From Emiliania huxleyi CCMP1516 (Eukaryota > Haptophyta > Isochrysidales > Noelaerhabdaceae): 64,000 nt of DNA. A program made the position numbers and the translations under genes. Below, in pieces: positions 61,876-64,000 of the stretch (its first letter is position 1; each line of letters starts with the position of its first letter). The DNA is taken from the NCBI RefSeq assembly GCF_000372725.1, contig NW_005200416.1:141702-205701 (forward strand), read 5' to 3'. The notes under the pieces were generated by a model that made no database searches, had not been told where the DNA came from, and worked only from the letters and a program-made list of their open reading frames with translations.

Positions 61876-62605
61876 AGCAGCCGACCTCCCACGCCACGGT
61901 GTTGGTGAAAAAGAATTTCATGCTAGCTGGGCGAGATCTGGGCGATTCCCCTCCCCCCTCAAGGGCGAGGACACGCACAGGCCGCACCTCTAGTGAGGCC
62001 CGCATAGTATGTGGGAGACTCGTGCCGCCGCCCCTGCCACCCCTGTGTCAGTGTGCCTGTGGTAGGAGAGACTGCCAGCGACAAGCTGGAGGCAGGTCGC
62101 TAGACTGAGATGAGACCGCCAGTGGAGTTGGGATTCCACCGCGCACCGCGCTGCGAGCCTGTCGTGTCCCTTGTCAGGAGCAGGAGAGCCCCACCTGTCC
62201 CCCTGATCGTCCTTCCAAAATCCTGCTCGTGCAGGTGACATGCGGCGGCGTGTTGCTGTCGGTTGAGCGGCTGGTCGCCGCCGTGGGTGTGAAGATGGAA
62301 GAGCCGCCTCGAAGTGGCGATGGACGGAGGCCTTGCAAAAGCGATCGCCTTCTTGGCGTGGCTTGCCCTTCAGCTGGTTCTCAACTCGATTAGATTTTCG
62401 GAGCTCGAAAAGTAGTACCGCGCGTGGGGGGGGTGGAGCCCAGTGTGCCACAAACCCTATTGAGCTGCACGGGTGCTGCCGCTGCGCGCGCGAGCGGGGC
62501 CTCTCTCCGACGCAGTGTCCCCCCGATGGTCAACCTGCGGGCACGGGCGCGGCTGGCGTCACGTTTAGGGGGTAGAGGGGGAGTCAGAGTTGGGCGGCGC
62601 ACCTC
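61876..62605. other. Subtelomeric junction, no gene seen
   Basis: 730 bp between the Sec23-like start codon and the telomere repeat. No recognised coding or repeat sequence. It must hold the Sec23-like promoter. Confidence 0.6.
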
Positions 62606-64000
62606 GGTTAGGGTTAGGGTTAGGGTTAGGGTTAGGGTTAGGGTTAGGGTTAGGGTTAGGGTTAGGGTTAGGGTTAGGGTTAGGGTTAGGGTTAGGGTTA
62701 GGGTTAGGGTTAGGGTTAGGGTTAGGGTTAGGGTTAGGGTTAGGGTTAGGGTTAGGGTTAGGGTTAGGGTTAGGGTTAGGGTTAGGGTTAGGGTTAGGGT
62801 TAGGGTTAGGGTTAGGGTTAGGGTTAGGGTTAGGGTTAGGGTTAGGGTTAGGGTTAGGGTTAGGGTTAGGGTTAGGGTTAGGGTTAGGGTTAGGGTTAGG
62901 GTTAGGGTTAGGGTTAGGGTTAGGGTTAGGGTTAGGGTTAGGGTTAGGGTTAGGGTTAGGGTTAGGGTTAGGGTTAGGGTTAGGGTTAGGGTTAGGGTTA
63001 GGGTTAGGGTTAGGGTTAGGGTTAGGGTTAGGGTTAGGGTTAGGGTTAGGGTTAGGGTTAGGGTTAGGGTTAGGGTTAGGGTTAGGGTTAGGGTTAGGGT
63101 TAGGGTTAGGGTTAGGGTTAGGGTTAGGGTTAGGGTTAGGGTTAGGGTTAGGGTTAGGGTTAGGGTTAGGGAAAAAGTTAGGGTTAGGGTTAGGGTTAGG
63201 GTTAGGGTTAGGGTTAGGGTTAGGGTTAGGGTTAGGGTTAGGGTTAGGGTTAGGGTTAGGGTTAGGGTTAGGGTTAGGGTTAGGGTTAGGGTTAGGGTTA
63301 GGGTTAGGGTTAGGGTTAGGGTTAGGGTTAGGGTTAGGGTTAGGGTTAGGGTTAGGGTTAGGGTTAGGGTTAGGGTTAGGGTTAGGGTTAGGGTTAGGGT
63401 TAGGGTTAGGGTTAGGGTTAGGGTTAGGGTTAGGGTTAGGGTTAGGGTTAGGGTTAGGGTTAGGGTCACGGTCAGGGTTAGGGTTAGGGTTAGGGTTAGG
63501 GTTAGGGTTAGGGTTAGGGTTAGCGTTCCGGTTAGGGTCAGGGTTAGGCTTAGGGTTAGGGCTAGGGCTAGGGTTAGGGTTCCGGTTAGGGTTAGGGTTA
63601 GGGTTAGGGTTAGGGTTAGGGTTCAGGGTTAGGGTTAGGGTTAGGGTTAGGGTTAGGGTTAGGGTTAGGGTTAGGGTTAGGGTTAGGGTTAGGGTTAGGG
63701 TTAGGGTTAGGGTTAGGGTTAGGGTTAGGGTTAGGGTTAGGGTTAGGGTTAGGGTTAGGGTTAGGGTTAGGGTTAGGGTTAGGGTTAGGGTTAGGGTTAG
63801 GGTTAGGGTTAGGGTTAGGGTTAGGGTTAGGGTTAGGGTTAGGGTTAGGGTTAGGGTTAGGGTTAGGGTTAGGGTTAGGGTTAGGGTTAGGGTTAGGGTT
63901 AGGGTTAGGGTTAGGGTTAGGGTTAGGGTTAGGGTTAGGGTTAGGGTTAGGGTTAGGGTTAGGGTTAGGGTTAGGGTTAGGGTTAGGGTTAGGGTTAGGG
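62606..64000 (+). repeat. Telomere, TTAGGG repeats
   Basis: About 230 copies of TTAGGG with the G-rich strand toward the window end. A gaaaaagtta interruption lies at 63171-63180. A cluster of variants (gtcacggtcaggg, tagcgttccgg, taggctta, gggctagggcta, ttccgg) spans about 63466-63590, and an extra base at about 63623 shifts the phase. Open frames of about 360-400 codons in this tract are artefacts of the 6-bp period. Confidence 0.99.

Noticed and set aside
62424-63632. 360-400-codon frames (Leu-Thr and Arg-Val repeats) over the telomere.
   Set aside because: Artefact of translating TTAGGG repeats.

Overview
The window is the right-hand end of a chromosome of a GC-rich eukaryotic alga. The last 1.4 kb (62606-64000) is TTAGGG telomere repeat with the G-rich strand running toward the end. 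The best guess is a haptophyte or a similar GC-rich secondary-plastid alga. Supporting signs are TTAGGG telomeres, heavy GC bias, Cys-x2-Cys-Gly-x-Pro-Lys-Lys zinc knuckles, a lumenal-type FKBP, large ARM-repeat proteins and frequent GC-AG introns. I cannot name the species. Many long open frames here are GC shadows and were left out.

Layout. 1-6.7 kb: a minus-strand, multi-exon nuclear/chromatin protein with zinc knuckles, polyQ, two CW zinc fingers, a chromodomain and an MBD-like segment. It may be two genes, and it runs off the left edge. 7-11 kb: a small membrane protein, an FKBP isomerase, an EamA transporter and an ARM-repeat fragment. 11.3-13.4 kb: a gene-poor stretch with a candidate inverted-repeat element. 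13.4-17.1 kb: an O-fucosyltransferase-like exon, a small unknown gene and the V-ATPase proteolipid gene, which contains a 100-N gap. 17.7-34.2 kb: a repeat-rich block with two ARM-repeat paralogues (18.5-20.3 and 32.7-34.2 kb) and a pseudogene fragment. Between them lie paired direct repeats, a 381-bp satellite and an endonuclease/RNase H retroelement. 34.2-44.4 kb: a dense gene set with an RsmB/NOP2-like methyltransferase joined to a GST-like segment, a WH2 protein, a PH-domain protein, an unknown hydrophobic protein and an HflX/GTPBP6 GTPase. 46-47.5 kb: a second retroelement-like remnant. 48.7-61.9 kb: a patatin-like phospholipase, DR1/NC2-beta, RAE1/GLE2, a glycosyltransferase and a Sec23-like protein whose start is only about 0.7 kb from the telomere.

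The most striking signal is intron structure. In at least a dozen introns across seven genes, the 5' end of the intron is a near-copy (about 15-35 nt) of the first bases of the exon just downstream. The copy is followed by a short AT-rich tail ending in TAG or CAG. Most of these introns are about 60-72 nt and read as GC-AG. The donor dinucleotide is supplied by the duplicated exon sequence, and the tail supplies a branch-point-like CTAAC/CTAAT and the acceptor. In several cases the intronic copy has decayed at functional residues while the exonic copy keeps them, for example the phospholipase nucleophile elbow and the GTPase G-E-T-Q motif. One such intron unit of exactly 70 bp is repeated five times in tandem without change. 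I read this as recent, continuing intron birth by duplication of exon edges plus AT-rich filler. Splicing was inferred by eye from protein conservation, not from transcripts.

Apart from mobile elements the genes are ordinary eukaryotic functions with no shared pathway: export and transcription (RAE1, DR1), vesicle coat (Sec23), mitochondrial or plastid GTPase, proton pump, lipid hydrolysis and cytoskeleton.
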